A stretch of 13,100 bases of DNA from JANOBJ01 sp031411575 (GCA_031411575.1 JANOBJ010000211.1:1-13100), one strand, 5' to 3'. Numbered from the stretch's first letter, positions 1 through 7,090 are shown. Notes: a model not told the origin generated them from the sequence alone. Numbers and translations: made by a program.

Positions 1-7
1 CACGGCC

Positions 8-3000
8 TCAGCCTTTGTCGGCCACCGCTTTCTCATGCGCCAGCCGGGCTTCTTCGCGCAGTTCGTGCGTGCTGCGCGGCTCGCGCAGGCGGCGCTCGGT
101 CAGCACGCGGAAGAACAGCGGCACAAAGAAGATCGCCAGGAAGGTGGCGGCCAGCATGCCGCCCATCACGCCGGTGCCCACCGAGGTGCGCGCGCCCGCC
201 CCCGCGCCGCTGGAGATCGCCAGCGGCAGCACGCCCAGGATGAAGGCCAGCGAGGTCATGATGATCGGGCGGAACCGCAGGCGCGCGGCTTCCAGCGCGG
301 CGGCCGAGGCGCTCATGCCCTCCTGCGTCTTGAGCGACGCGTACTCGACGATCAGGATCGCGTTCTTGGCCGCCAAGCCCAGCAGCGTGACCAGCCCGAT
401 CTGGAAGTACACGTCGTTGGTCATGCCGCGCAGCCACACCGCGGCCAGCGCGCCAAAGGTGCCGAACGGCAGCGCCAGCAGCACCGACAGCGGCAGCGCC
501 CACTTCTCGTACTGCGCCGCGAGAATCAAAAACACCATCACCGCGCCCAGGCCCAGCGCCAGGCCTGAGGTGCCGCTGGAGCGCTTTTCCTGGAACGAGG
601 CGCCGCCCCAGTCGAAGCTGAAATCGGTCGGCAGCACCTCTTTGGCGATGCGCTCGACCTCGGCAATCGCCTGGCCCGAGCTGACGCCCGGCGCGCCCTG
701 GCCAAACAGCTTGACGGCCGGCAGGTTGTTGAAGCGGTCCAGCGTCTCGGGGCCGGACGAGTACTTGACGGTGGCCAACGCCGACACCGGCACCATCTCG
801 CCGCGGTCCGAGCGCACCCACATGCGGCCGATGTCGTCGGGCCGGGTGCGGTACGCCGGGTCGGCCGACATCAGCACCTGCCAGGTGCGGCCGAACTTGT
901 TGAAGTCGTTGATGTAGGCCGAGCCGAGCGTGGCCGACAGGGTTTCGAACACGCTGTCCACCGACACGCCGAGCGCCTTGGCGCGGGCGCGGTCCACGTC
1001 CACATACAGCTGCGGCGTGTTGGCGCGCCACAGCGTCTGCACGCCAGCCAGCTGCTTGGACTGCGACACCGCCGACTGGAACTTCTGCGTGATCTCGGAC
1101 AGCCGCGCCGAGCCGCCCTCGCCCCGGTTCTGGATGTAGAACTCAAAGCCGCCCGCGTTGCCGAGGCCAAAGATCGGGGGCGGCGCAAACGCCAGCACCA
1201 GAGCCTCCTTGATGCCGGCGGTCTTCATGAACAGCTCGCCGACCAGCGCCTGCACCGGCACCTGGCGCTCGTCCCAGTGCTTTTGCGTGACGAAGATGGT
1301 GGCGGCGTTGTTGCGAAAGCCGCCGCCCAGGAAGTCAAAGCCCGCAAACGACACCGCGTCCAGGTTGTTGGGGTTGGACTTGACGATTTCGAGCACCTCT
1401 TTCACCACCTTGTCAGTGCGCGCAAGCGAGGCGCCGTCGGGCAGGATCACCGCGGCGATATAGAAGCCCTGGTCTTCATCGGGCACCAGCGAGCCCGGCG
1501 TCACGCGCCACAGCCCCACCGTGATGGCCACCATGCCCGCAAACAGCAGCGCCGCGATGCCGCCACGCCGGATCATCCAGCCCACGCCGCCGGTGTAGCG
1601 GCGCGTGACCCGCTCAAAGCCGTGGTTGAAGGCGGTGAAGAAGCGGTTGGTGCCCTTGTGTTCGCGTTTCAGGATCAGCACGCACAGCGCCGGCGTGAGC
1701 GTGAGCGCCACGATGCCCGAGATCACCACCGCGATCGAGATGGTGATGGCGAACTGGCGGTACAGCTCGCCCGTCAGCCCGCCGAGGAACGCAATCGGCA
1801 CGAACACCGCACACAGCACCATCACGATCGCCACCACCGGCCCGGTGACCTCGGTCATGGCCTGGATGGCGGCCTCGCGCGCGTGCAGGTGCTCCTCGTG
1901 CATGATGCGCTCGACGTTTTCCAGCACCACGATGGCGTCGTCCACCACGATGCCGATGGCCAGCACCATGCCGAACAGCGTGAGCGTGTTGATCGAGTAG
2001 CCCAGCAGGTAGAGCCCGGCAAACGTGCCGATCAGCGACACCGGTACCGCGATGGTGGGGATCAGCGTGGCGCGCCAGTTTTGCAGGAAGATGAAGACCA
2101 CCAGGAACACCAGCGCCATCGCCTCGGCCAGGGTCTTGATCACCTCGCGGATCGACACCTCGACAAACCGCGTGGTGTCGTAGGGCACGCTGTAGCTCAG
2201 GCCATCGGGAAAGCGCGCCGAAATGCCCTTGACGGTGTTCTTGACCTCGTTGGCCACGTCCAGCGCATTGGCGCCGGGCTGCAGGAACACGCCCACCAGT
2301 GTGGCGGGCTGGCCGTTGATACGGCCCACAAAGTCGTAGTCCTTGCTGCCGAGCTCGACCCGCGCAATGTCGCGCAGCTTGATGCTGGCGCCTTGCGCGT
2401 CGGAGCGCACCACGATCTCCTCGAACTCGCGCGGCTCGGTCAGGCGGCCGCGGGTGGTGACGGTGTAGACCAGCTCTTGCGGCCCGCTGGTGGGCGCCTG
2501 GCCCACCTTGCCGGCGGCAAACTGCGCGTTTTGCTCGTTCAGCGCGCGCGTCACGTCGCCCGTGGTGAGCTTGAGCTGCGCCAGGCGGTCCGGCTTGAGC
2601 CAGATGCGCATGGCGTAGTCCTTGGCGCCGAAAATCTGCACGTTGGTGGTGCCCGGCACACGCTTGAGCGCATCCAGCACATTGAGCGTGACGTAGTTGC
2701 TGGTGAACAGGTCGTCGTAGCGGCCGTCGGGCGAATAGAACGCCAGCACCTGCAGGAACGACGACGAGCCTTTTTCCACCGTCACGCCCTGGCGCCGCAC
2801 CTCTTGCGGCAGCTTGGGCTCGGCCTGCTTGACGCGGTTGTTGACGTTGAGCGCGGCCTGGTTGATGTCGGTGCCGATGTCAAACGTCACCTGGATCTGC
2901 ACCACCCCGTTGCCGGCCGAGGTGGAGCTCATGTAGAGCATGTTCTCGACGCCGTTGATCGCGTTTTCGATCGGCGCGGCCACCGTCTGCTCCAGCACCT

Positions 3001-3166
3001 GCGCGCTGGCGCCGGGGTACACCGCCTGCACCGTGACCACCGGCGGCGCGATCTCGGGGTATTGCGCGATCGGCAGGTTGCGCATCGAGGCCAGGCCCGC
3101 GATCATGATGAAGATCGAGAGCACCGCCGCGAAGATCGGGCGGTCGATGAAGAAGCGCGAAAACAT
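8..3166 (-). CDS. RND multidrug efflux transporter, HAE1 family (AcrB/MexB/TtgB-like inner-membrane pump)
   Basis: This is a complete 1052-residue protein, the usual length for the family (AcrB is about 1049). It is the proton-driven inner-membrane pump that exports hydrophobic and amphiphilic drugs as a trimer. It opens with the family signature MFSRFFIDRPIFA and first membrane helix. A large periplasmic loop follows, then the TM4 segment GIVVDDAIVVLENVER, whose paired Asp409/Asp410 match the proton-relay aspartates of AcrB (407/408). A second periplasmic loop contains INDFNKFGR. The TM10 motif GLAAKNAILIVEYA carries Lys934, equivalent to AcrB Lys940. All relay residues are present, so it looks functional. 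The ATG at 3166 has AAGGAG 5 nt upstream, overlapping the stop codon of the fusion-protein gene, which indicates translational coupling. The exact substrate range and orthologue name cannot be decided from sequence alone. Any outer-membrane channel gene would lie beyond the left edge. Confidence 0.96.
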   Translation of the reverse strand: MFSRFFIDRPIFAAVLSIFIMIAGLASMRNLPIAQYPEIAPPVVTVQAVYPGASAQVLEQTVAAPIENAINGVENMLYMSSTSAGNGVVQIQVTFDIGTDINQAALNVNNRVKQAEPKLPQEVRRQGVTVEKGSSSFLQVLAFYSPDGRYDDLFTSNYVTLNVLDALKRVPGTTNVQIFGAKDYAMRIWLKPDRLAQLKLTTGDVTRALNEQNAQFAAGKVGQAPTSGPQELVYTVTTRGRLTEPREFEEIVVRSDAQGASIKLRDIARVELGSKDYDFVGRINGQPATLVGVFLQPGANALDVANEVKNTVKGISARFPDGLSYSVPYDTTRFVEVSIREVIKTLAEAMALVFLVVFIFLQNWRATLIPTIAVPVSLIGTFAGLYLLGYSINTLTLFGMVLAIGIVVDDAIVVLENVERIMHEEHLHAREAAIQAMTEVTGPVVAIVMVLCAVFVPIAFLGGLTGELYRQFAITISIAVVISGIVALTLTPALCVLILKREHKGTNRFFTAFNHGFERVTRRYTGGVGWMIRRGGIAALLFAGMVAITVGLWRVTPGSLVPDEDQGFYIAAVILPDGASLARTDKVVKEVLEIVKSNPNNLDAVSFAGFDFLGGGFRNNAATIFVTQKHWDERQVPVQALVGELFMKTAGIKEALVLAFAPPPIFGLGNAGGFEFYIQNRGEGGSARLSEITQKFQSAVSQSKQLAGVQTLWRANTPQLYVDVDRARAKALGVSVDSVFETLSATLGSAYINDFNKFGRTWQVLMSADPAYRTRPDDIGRMWVRSDRGEMVPVSALATVKYSSGPETLDRFNNLPAVKLFGQGAPGVSSGQAIAEVERIAKEVLPTDFSFDWGGASFQEKRSSGTSGLALGLGAVMVFLILAAQYEKWALPLSVLLALPFGTFGALAAVWLRGMTNDVYFQIGLVTLLGLAAKNAILIVEYASLKTQEGMSASAAALEAARLRFRPIIMTSLAFILGVLPLAISSGAGAGARTSVGTGVMGGMLAATFLAIFFVPLFFRVLTERRLREPRSTHELREEARLAHEKAVADKG

Positions 3167-3171
3167 GGGCG

Positions 3172-3177
3172 CTCCTT
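3172..3177 (-). promoter_or_regulatory. Shine-Dalgarno site of the RND gene, overlapping the upstream stop codon
   Basis: On the minus strand AAGGAG lies 5 nt before the ATG at 3166. Its first two bases are shared with the TAA stop of the membrane-fusion gene (3176-3178). The overlap suggests that terminating ribosomes start the RND gene directly. Confidence 0.8.
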
Positions 3178-4477
3178 ATTTGGCGGGGCTGGCGGAGGAT
3201 GCCGCCGCGGCCGGGGCCGGGGCCTCCGTCGCTGACGCCGGTGGCGCGGCGCCCGAAGCCGCGCCAGCCGCAGCAGGCGCCCCCGCCGCACCCGCCTGCG
3301 CCACCTGAACCGGCGCACCGGGGCCGATGCGCATCAGCCCGTCCACGATCACGCGGTCGCCGGCTTTCAGGCCCTCACGCACCACCCAGGCCTTGCCGTC
3401 CTTGCCGTCGATCCACTCACCCGCCACGATCGGCTGCGGCGTGGCCACCTCGGCGCCCTTCATTTCAGGCTTGTCGCTCTTGGCCACCACATAGACAAAC
3501 TTGCCCTGCGGCCCCTCCATCACCGCGCGCTGCGGCACCTGCACCACATTGGGCCGGCTGGCGCCGCCCAGGCGCACGCGCACAAACTGGCCGGGCTTGA
3601 TGGCGTTGTCGCGGTTGGGCAGCTCGGCCTGGTTTTGCACGGTGCCGGTGGCCGCGTTGACCAGCGGCTGGCTGAATTCGAGTTTGCCGCCACTGGCCAG
3701 CGGCGTGCCATCGGCCGAAGCCAGCTCGACCACAAAGCCGCCGGCCGGCAGCATCAACTTGTTGGTGCGGATGTCGGCCAGCAGGCGCGCGTGCTCCACA
3801 TCCGGGATGCCGAACACCGCCTTGATGGGGTCGGTCTGCACGATGGTGGTCAGCAGCACCTCGGGGCCGGAGATCAGGCTGCCCTCGGACTTGGGCGCGC
3901 CGCCGGCCCGGCCCGCGACTGGCGCGGTGACACGCGTGTAGTCCAGATTCAGCCGCGCCTCGGCCACCCGGGCGTTGGCGGCCTTCAGGTCGGCTGCGGC
4001 AATCTGGTCGGCCGAGGCGGCGTCGTCAAAGTCTTTCTGGCTGATGGCCTTGGCCTCCACCAGGGGTTTGAGCCGCTCGGCATTGCGCTGGGCCTGCGCC
4101 AGGCGGGCCTGCGCGGCAGCACGGTCGGCCTCGGCACGGGCCAGCGCGGTCTGGAACGGCACCGGGTCGATGCTGAACATCGACTGCCCGGCGCGCACCA
4201 GACCGCCTTCGGCGTAGTTGCGCTTGAGCAAGATGCCGGCCACGCGGGCCCGCACTTCCACTTCCTTGGAGCCCTGCGTCTGGCCGGTGTACTCGAAGGT
4301 GACGGGCAGCGTCTGCGGCTCGACCGTGGTCACGCTCACCTGCGGCGGCGGGCCGCCCATGCCGGGCGGGCCGCCACCGGCCTTGCCGCCGCCACAGGCG
4401 GTCAGCGCGGCAACCAGGCCGGACAAAAGTAAAGCGCCAGACAGGCGACACCAGACAGGAACAACACGATCAACCAT
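3176..4477 (-). CDS. RND efflux periplasmic adaptor (membrane fusion protein) lipoprotein, AcrA/MexA-like
   Basis: A 433-residue adaptor that links the inner-membrane RND pump to an outer-membrane channel. The N-terminus is a lipoprotein signal peptide: a hydrophobic stretch ending in the lipobox LTAC, with Cys28 as the lipid-modified residue, followed by a Gly-rich segment. Next come a beta-barrel/lipoyl region (VTTVEPQTLPVTFEYTGQTQ, then EVRARVAGILLKRNYAEGG). An alpha-helical hairpin rich in Ala/Glu/Arg follows, then the second lipoyl half (LDYTRVTAPVAGRAG) and the beta-barrel and membrane-proximal domains. The last 44 or so residues are Ala/Pro/Ser low-complexity and look disordered, an extra beyond the typical 380-400 residue AcrA. 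The frame stays open to an ATG at 4666, but I chose 4477 because AAGGA lies 6 nt before it and the signal peptide begins there. It is the first gene of a two-gene operon with the pump. Confidence 0.95.
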   Translation of the reverse strand: MVDRVVPVWCRLSGALLLSGLVAALTACGGGKAGGGPPGMGGPPPQVSVTTVEPQTLPVTFEYTGQTQGSKEVEVRARVAGILLKRNYAEGGLVRAGQSMFSIDPVPFQTALARAEADRAAAQARLAQAQRNAERLKPLVEAKAISQKDFDDAASADQIAAADLKAANARVAEARLNLDYTRVTAPVAGRAGGAPKSEGSLISGPEVLLTTIVQTDPIKAVFGIPDVEHARLLADIRTNKLMLPAGGFVVELASADGTPLASGGKLEFSQPLVNAATGTVQNQAELPNRDNAIKPGQFVRVRLGGASRPNVVQVPQRAVMEGPQGKFVYVVAKSDKPEMKGAEVATPQPIVAGEWIDGKDGKAWVVREGLKAGDRVIVDGLMRIGPGAPVQVAQAGAAGAPAAAGAASGAAPPASATEAPAPAAAASSASPAK

Positions 4478-4667
4478 GAGCCATCCTTGTGAGACGCAGC
4501 TGACCAGCAAAAAGCCGGCCATGGCCCGTTGTGGGGGCGCAAACCGCACGGGCGGGAGGCGCGATGTTAGTCGGATTTTCGAGAATGCGTCGGACCGCGG
4601 GGTGATCGGCAGGGCCCTCGCGAGACCGGTGAGCGACCGGATGGCCGGAGCACCATCCAAACGCATA
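4478..4667 (-). other. Long untranslated leader of the efflux operon
   Basis: About 185-190 nt separate the candidate promoter from the membrane-fusion start codon, with no convincing separate gene. The leader contains an inverted repeat GGATGG/CCATCC (4639-4644 and 4653-4658, 8-nt loop) and a direct repeat of GACCGG (4624-4629 and 4635-4640). It has no T-rich run that would make an intrinsic terminator. Whether the leader is regulatory is unknown. Confidence 0.4.
4484..4488 (-). promoter_or_regulatory. Shine-Dalgarno site deciding the start of the membrane-fusion gene
   Basis: AAGGA on the minus strand sits 6 nt before the ATG at 4477. The longer alternative start (4666) has no such site, and using it would put 63 non-signal-like residues in front of the lipoprotein signal peptide. 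Confidence 0.75.
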
Positions 4668-4701
4668 CTTTTAGACTAAATCGGTCTCTTGTCCTCACCA
4701 A
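4668..4701 (-). promoter_or_regulatory. Candidate promoter with overlapping 11-bp operator-like dyad for the efflux operon
   Basis: A perfect inverted repeat TTTAG-N-CTAAA occupies 4670-4680. It forms an AT-rich island in very GC-rich surroundings. On the minus strand AGGACA (4690-4695), a 16-nt spacer and TAAAAG (4668-4673) match the sigma-70 consensus at 4 of 6 positions each. An alternative reading is TTGGTG (4696-4701), a 17-nt spacer and TAGTCT (4673-4678), at 3 of 6 each. In both, the dyad overlaps the -10 region, the layout expected for repression by a TetR- or MarR-type regulator. Transcription would start downstream of the ATG at 4666, which supports the shorter membrane-fusion protein. 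The hexamers are weak, so this is a candidate only. Confidence 0.35.
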
Positions 4702-4707
4702 ATGGTC

Positions 4708-4732
4708 ATAGCTAGCTATTATTTTTATAGCA
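4708..4732. repeat. AT-rich palindromic intergenic element downstream of queC
   Basis: A perfect 12-bp palindrome ATAGCTAGCTAT (4708-4719) runs into an overlapping inverted repeat GCTAT / ATAGC (4715-4719 and 4727-4731) with a T-rich loop. It begins about 10 bases beyond the queC stop codon. It resembles a short AT-rich palindromic motif that I recall as frequent in Comamonadaceae intergenic regions, but I cannot count copies here. It may help end the queC transcript, though the stem is weak. Confidence 0.45.
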
Positions 4733-4741
4733 ATTGACGGC

Positions 4742-5467
4742 CTACACGCGGTGGCCGCGCCAGCGCGCGTAGCCGCCTGCACGAAGTTCACACGCTGGGC
4801 AATGACCACAGCCGTAGCCCCAGGCATGCCGGTGCGCGCGGTCGCCGAGGTAGCAGGTGTGCGTGTGCTCGGTGATCAGGTCCACCAGCACTGGTCCACC
4901 GTCAGCCGTGCCGCTGGCCGCACCCAGATCGTGCGCCATTTGCCAGGTCTGGGCCTTGTCGATCCACATCAGCGGCGTCTCCACCAGAAAGCGCCGGTCC
5001 ATGCCGAGCGACAGCGCCAGCTGCATGGCCTTCATGGTGTCGTCGCGGCAGTCGGGGTAGCCCGAAAAATCGGTCTCGCACACCCCGGTGACGATCACCT
5101 GCAGGCCGCGCCGGTAGGCCAGCGCCGCCGCCAGCGTCAGGAACAACAGGTTGCGCCCGGGCACGAAGGTGTTGGGCAGGCCCGAGCTTTCCATCTGGAA
5201 CGCGGTGTCGCGCGTGAGCGAAGTCTCACTCACCTGTCCCAGCACGGCCAAGTCGAGCACGTGGTCGTGGCCCAGCCGCGCCGCCCAGGCGGGGAACTGC
5301 TGTTTCAGCTCGCGCAGCACCGTCAGCCGGGCGTCCAGTTCGATGCGGTGGCGCTGGCCGTAGTCAAAACCCACGGTTTCGACCCGCTCGTAGCGCGCGA
5401 GCGCCCAGGCCAGGCAGGTGGTGGAATCCTGGCCACCGGAGAACAGGATGAGGGCGGTGGTGTGCAT
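4742..5467 (-). CDS. queC: 7-cyano-7-deazaguanine (preQ0) synthase QueC
   Basis: QueC converts 7-carboxy-7-deazaguanine, ammonia and ATP to preQ0 in queuosine tRNA-modification biosynthesis. It is a cytoplasmic PP-loop, zinc-binding enzyme. The 241-residue protein starts MHTTALILFSGGQDSTTCLA, with the PP-loop SGGQDS at residues 10-15. FDYGQRHRIEL follows, then the family segments VPGRNLLFLTLAAALAYRRG and VTGVCETDFSGYPDCRD, and LVETPLMWIDKAQTW further on. The C-terminus carries the zinc cysteines Cys205, 220, 223 and 226 in CYxG...CGHCPAC. I chose the ATG at 5467 by family alignment. A GTG at 5485 would add six residues, and neither start has a clear Shine-Dalgarno site. No queD, queE or queF is in the window. 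It lies 82 bases downstream of the stress-protein gene on the same strand and might share its transcript. Confidence 0.95.
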   Translation of the reverse strand: MHTTALILFSGGQDSTTCLAWALARYERVETVGFDYGQRHRIELDARLTVLRELKQQFPAWAARLGHDHVLDLAVLGQVSETSLTRDTAFQMESSGLPNTFVPGRNLLFLTLAAALAYRRGLQVIVTGVCETDFSGYPDCRDDTMKAMQLALSLGMDRRFLVETPLMWIDKAQTWQMAHDLGAASGTADGGPVLVDLITEHTHTCYLGDRAHRHAWGYGCGHCPACELRAGGYARWRGHRV

Positions 5468-5549
5468 GGAATCGGGCGCGGACACGGCAAATTGGACAAG
5501 CGGCGATCATGCCGCACGCCCGGAGGGCCGCTGGCTCGCCCTGAAGCCC

Positions 5550-6038
5550 TCAGCTTGCCCCGGCCGACACCAGACCGGCGGCGTCACCGGCTTCTTCGGC
5601 CTCCAGCACCAGTGACTTGACCACCGTCACGGGCACCGGGCAGGCATGCACCAGCGCCTGTGAGACCGATCCGACCAGCGCGCCAAGGACAGCACCCTTG
5701 CCGTGCGCGCCGATGATCACGGCGTCGCAGCCATGGCGCTCCACCATGTCGATCAGCGCATTCACCGGTTCGCCGAGCGCGATATCGCATTCGCAGGGCA
5801 CGCCGGCCGCCGCGAACAGCGCCACAGCCGGGGCCAGCAGGTGTTCGCCGGCGCCTTCGCTCACATCGGCCAGTACGTCCGGGTCACGCGCGGTCACCAT
5901 TTCATACAGCGAAGCCGGTTCTTGCACATTGGCCAGCACGAAAGTGGCGCGCAGGCCCTCGTGCACCAGCCCCAAGCCATGCCGCACCGCGTCCATGGAC
6001 AGCGCCGAACCATCCACGGGAATCAATATCTTCAGCAT
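5550..6038 (-). CDS. Universal stress protein, UspA family, single domain, ATP-binding type
   Basis: This 162-residue cytoplasmic protein of the Usp alpha/beta nucleotide-binding fold begins with the typical first strand MLKILIPVDGS, including Asp9. It contains the complete ATP-binding signature G-2x-G-9x-G-S (Gly110, Gly113, Gly123, Ser124), then a PVPVTVVK final strand. This places it with the ATP-binding (UspFG/MJ0577-like) type rather than the E. coli UspA type that lacks the motif. About 18 residues past the last strand are Ala/Glu-rich. The ATG at 6038 has AAGGAG 6 nt upstream. It diverges from the bactofilin gene across a 194-base region. Family members respond to starvation, oxidative stress or growth arrest; the specific role here is unknown. 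Confidence 0.93.
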   Translation of the reverse strand: MLKILIPVDGSALSMDAVRHGLGLVHEGLRATFVLANVQEPASLYEMVTARDPDVLADVSEGAGEHLLAPAVALFAAAGVPCECDIALGEPVNALIDMVERHGCDAVIIGAHGKGAVLGALVGSVSQALVHACPVPVTVVKSLVLEAEEAGDAAGLVSAGAS

Positions 6039-6144
6039 GGGTTTCTCCTTGACAAAGCCGTTTTCAACAGGGTGTCACGCCCCCGCGCGAAATTCAAGTG
6101 ATTTGTCGAACCGCCTCGCCGTTGCGGACCACGGAAAGCCGCTG

Positions 6145-6164
6145 AAGATTTGGTTACCAATCTT
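6145..6164. promoter_or_regulatory. Operator-like imperfect inverted repeat between usp and bactofilin genes
   Basis: The 20-base stretch AAGATTTGGTTACCAATCTT contains a perfect 11-bp dyad TTGGT-N-ACCAA (6150-6160). With one bulged T, its arms extend to AAGATT/AATCTT. It lies roughly midway in the divergent intergenic region (6039-6232), where it could bind a regulator of either gene. I could not fix convincing -35/-10 boxes for either direction. No regulator gene is adjacent. Confidence 0.3.
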
Positions 6165-6232
6165 GCGTAATGAAGGCGAAATGTAAGGGGATCGCGGACT
6201 AGCATGGGCTTCCCCCAACTAAAGGAGTTCCC

Positions 6233-6793
6233 ATGGCACTGCAATCCCCCTTCTTCGGCAAGAAAGAACCGGAAACCTTTAACAACTCGCGCTATGGCGG
6301 TACCGGCAGCAACCCCTCTTCGCTGACCGGCAACTCAACCGCCACGCCGGTTGCGGCTGAGCCGGTGCCGACGACCAGCAGCGCACCGAGCGCGGCCAAG
6401 GAGGGCGGTAGCCAACTGACCGTCGGCCCGAACATCAAGCTCAAGGGCGTTGAGATCACCGATTGCGACACATTGGTGGTCGAAGGCCTGGTGGAAGCCA
6501 CGATGGATTCACGCGTGATCCAGATCTCGCAGCAAGGCGCGTTCAAGGGCTCTGCCGAGATTGACATCGCCGAGATCCACGGTGTGTTCGAGGGCAACCT
6601 GACGGTGCGCCAGAAGCTGGTGATTTATTCGACCGGCAAGGTCAGCGGAAAAATCCGGTACGGCAAGGTGGTGATCGAGGAAGGCGGCCAGCTTTCCGGC
6701 GAGATCCAGGCCACGCCATCCGCCGCGTCCAGCACCACTGCGGCCAAGCCAGTGGCGCCAGCGATCAAGACCGGGCTGCAGGCCGTCGCCTGA
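6233..6793 (+). CDS. Bactofilin (polymer-forming cytoskeletal protein)
   Basis: A 186-residue bactofilin. Bactofilins self-assemble without nucleotide into membrane-associated filaments that scaffold cell-wall, stalk or polar structures. Residues 1-60 are a Ser/Thr/Ala/Pro-rich disordered N-terminus beginning MALQSPFFGKKEP. Residues 62-160 form the right-handed beta-helix core with the characteristic short repeats of small hydrophobic and Gly residues: VVEGLVEATMDSRVIQIS, then AEIHGVFEGNLTVRQKLVI, GKVSGKIRYGKVVIEEGGQL and SGEI. The last 25 residues are again Ala/Thr-rich and disordered. Core and flanks match the family plan. The ATG has AAAGGAG 5 nt upstream. It is the only plus-strand gene in the window, divergent from the stress-protein gene, and ends at a strong terminator. 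No peptidoglycan hydrolase gene, a common bactofilin partner, is adjacent. Confidence 0.92.
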   Translation: MALQSPFFGKKEPETFNNSRYGGTGSNPSSLTGNSTATPVAAEPVPTTSSAPSAAKEGGSQLTVGPNIKLKGVEITDCDTLVVEGLVEATMDSRVIQISQQGAFKGSAEIDIAEIHGVFEGNLTVRQKLVIYSTGKVSGKIRYGKVVIEEGGQLSGEIQATPSAASSTTAAKPVAPAIKTGLQAVA

Positions 6794-6808
6794 CCGCTGC
6801 TTGCCGGC

Positions 6809-6839
6809 AAAAAAAAGCCCCGCTGTGCGGGGCTTTTTT
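6809..6839. terminator. Bidirectional rho-independent terminator
   Basis: A perfect 7-bp GC stem GCCCCGC/GCGGGGC with a 3-nt TGT loop (6817-6833) is flanked by eight A on the left and six T on the right. The symmetry gives a U-tract on both strands. It lies 15 bases after the bactofilin stop and 11 bases from the convergent CsbD stop, so it probably serves both. Confidence 0.92.
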
Positions 6840-6850
6840 CATGGCTGAGG

Positions 6851-7084
6851 TCAGTGCTTGGCCTCGTCCTTGGTGAACCAGGAATCGCTAACTTTGCGTT
6901 CCCACTCGGCCACCTGCTTCTCGGCTTCATCCTTGGCAATGCCGTAGCGCTCCTGGATCTTGCCGGCGAGCTGCTCGCGACGGCCAGCCACCACGTCCAG
7001 ATCATCGTCGGTCAGCTTGCCCCACTGCTCTTTGACCTTGCCAGTGGCTTGCTTCCAGTTGCCTTCAATGCGATCCCAGTTCAT
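6851..7084 (-). CDS. CsbD family stress-response protein
   Basis: A 77-residue, highly charged, mostly helical small protein of the CsbD family (first described as a sigma-B-controlled stress protein in Bacillus). The opening MNWDRIEGNWKQATGKVKEQ is the family hallmark. It is followed by WGKLTDDDL, then AGRREQLAGKIQERYGI and a helical tail EAEKQVAEWERKV. There is no signal peptide or membrane segment. Molecular function in the family is not known; members are often induced by osmotic, oxidative or stationary-phase stress. An ATG two codons earlier (7090) directly abuts the Shine-Dalgarno AAAGGAG with no spacing, so 7084 is the better start. It lies 108 bases downstream of the ferritin-like gene on the same strand. 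I see no intrinsic terminator between them, so the two may be co-transcribed. Confidence 0.9.
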   Translation of the reverse strand: MNWDRIEGNWKQATGKVKEQWGKLTDDDLDVVAGRREQLAGKIQERYGIAKDEAEKQVAEWERKVSDSWFTKDEAKH

Positions 7085-7090
7085 ATGCAT

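Noticed and set aside
1..7. A GTG on the minus strand at the left edge that could begin the next operon gene.
   Set aside because: Only seven bases follow the RND stop and no ribosome-binding site can be recognised, so no start can be supported.
1277..3235. A 652-codon open frame on the plus strand opposite the RND gene.
   Set aside because: It is a mirror of the GC-rich codons of the conserved pump, rich in His/Arg/Asp/Gln and without recognisable domains. The minus-strand frame encodes a full-length RND protein with all its motifs.
4478..4666. A 63-residue N-terminal extension of the membrane-fusion protein from the ATG at 4666.
   Set aside because: It has no Shine-Dalgarno site, starts upstream of the likely transcription start, and would bury a clear lipoprotein signal peptide.
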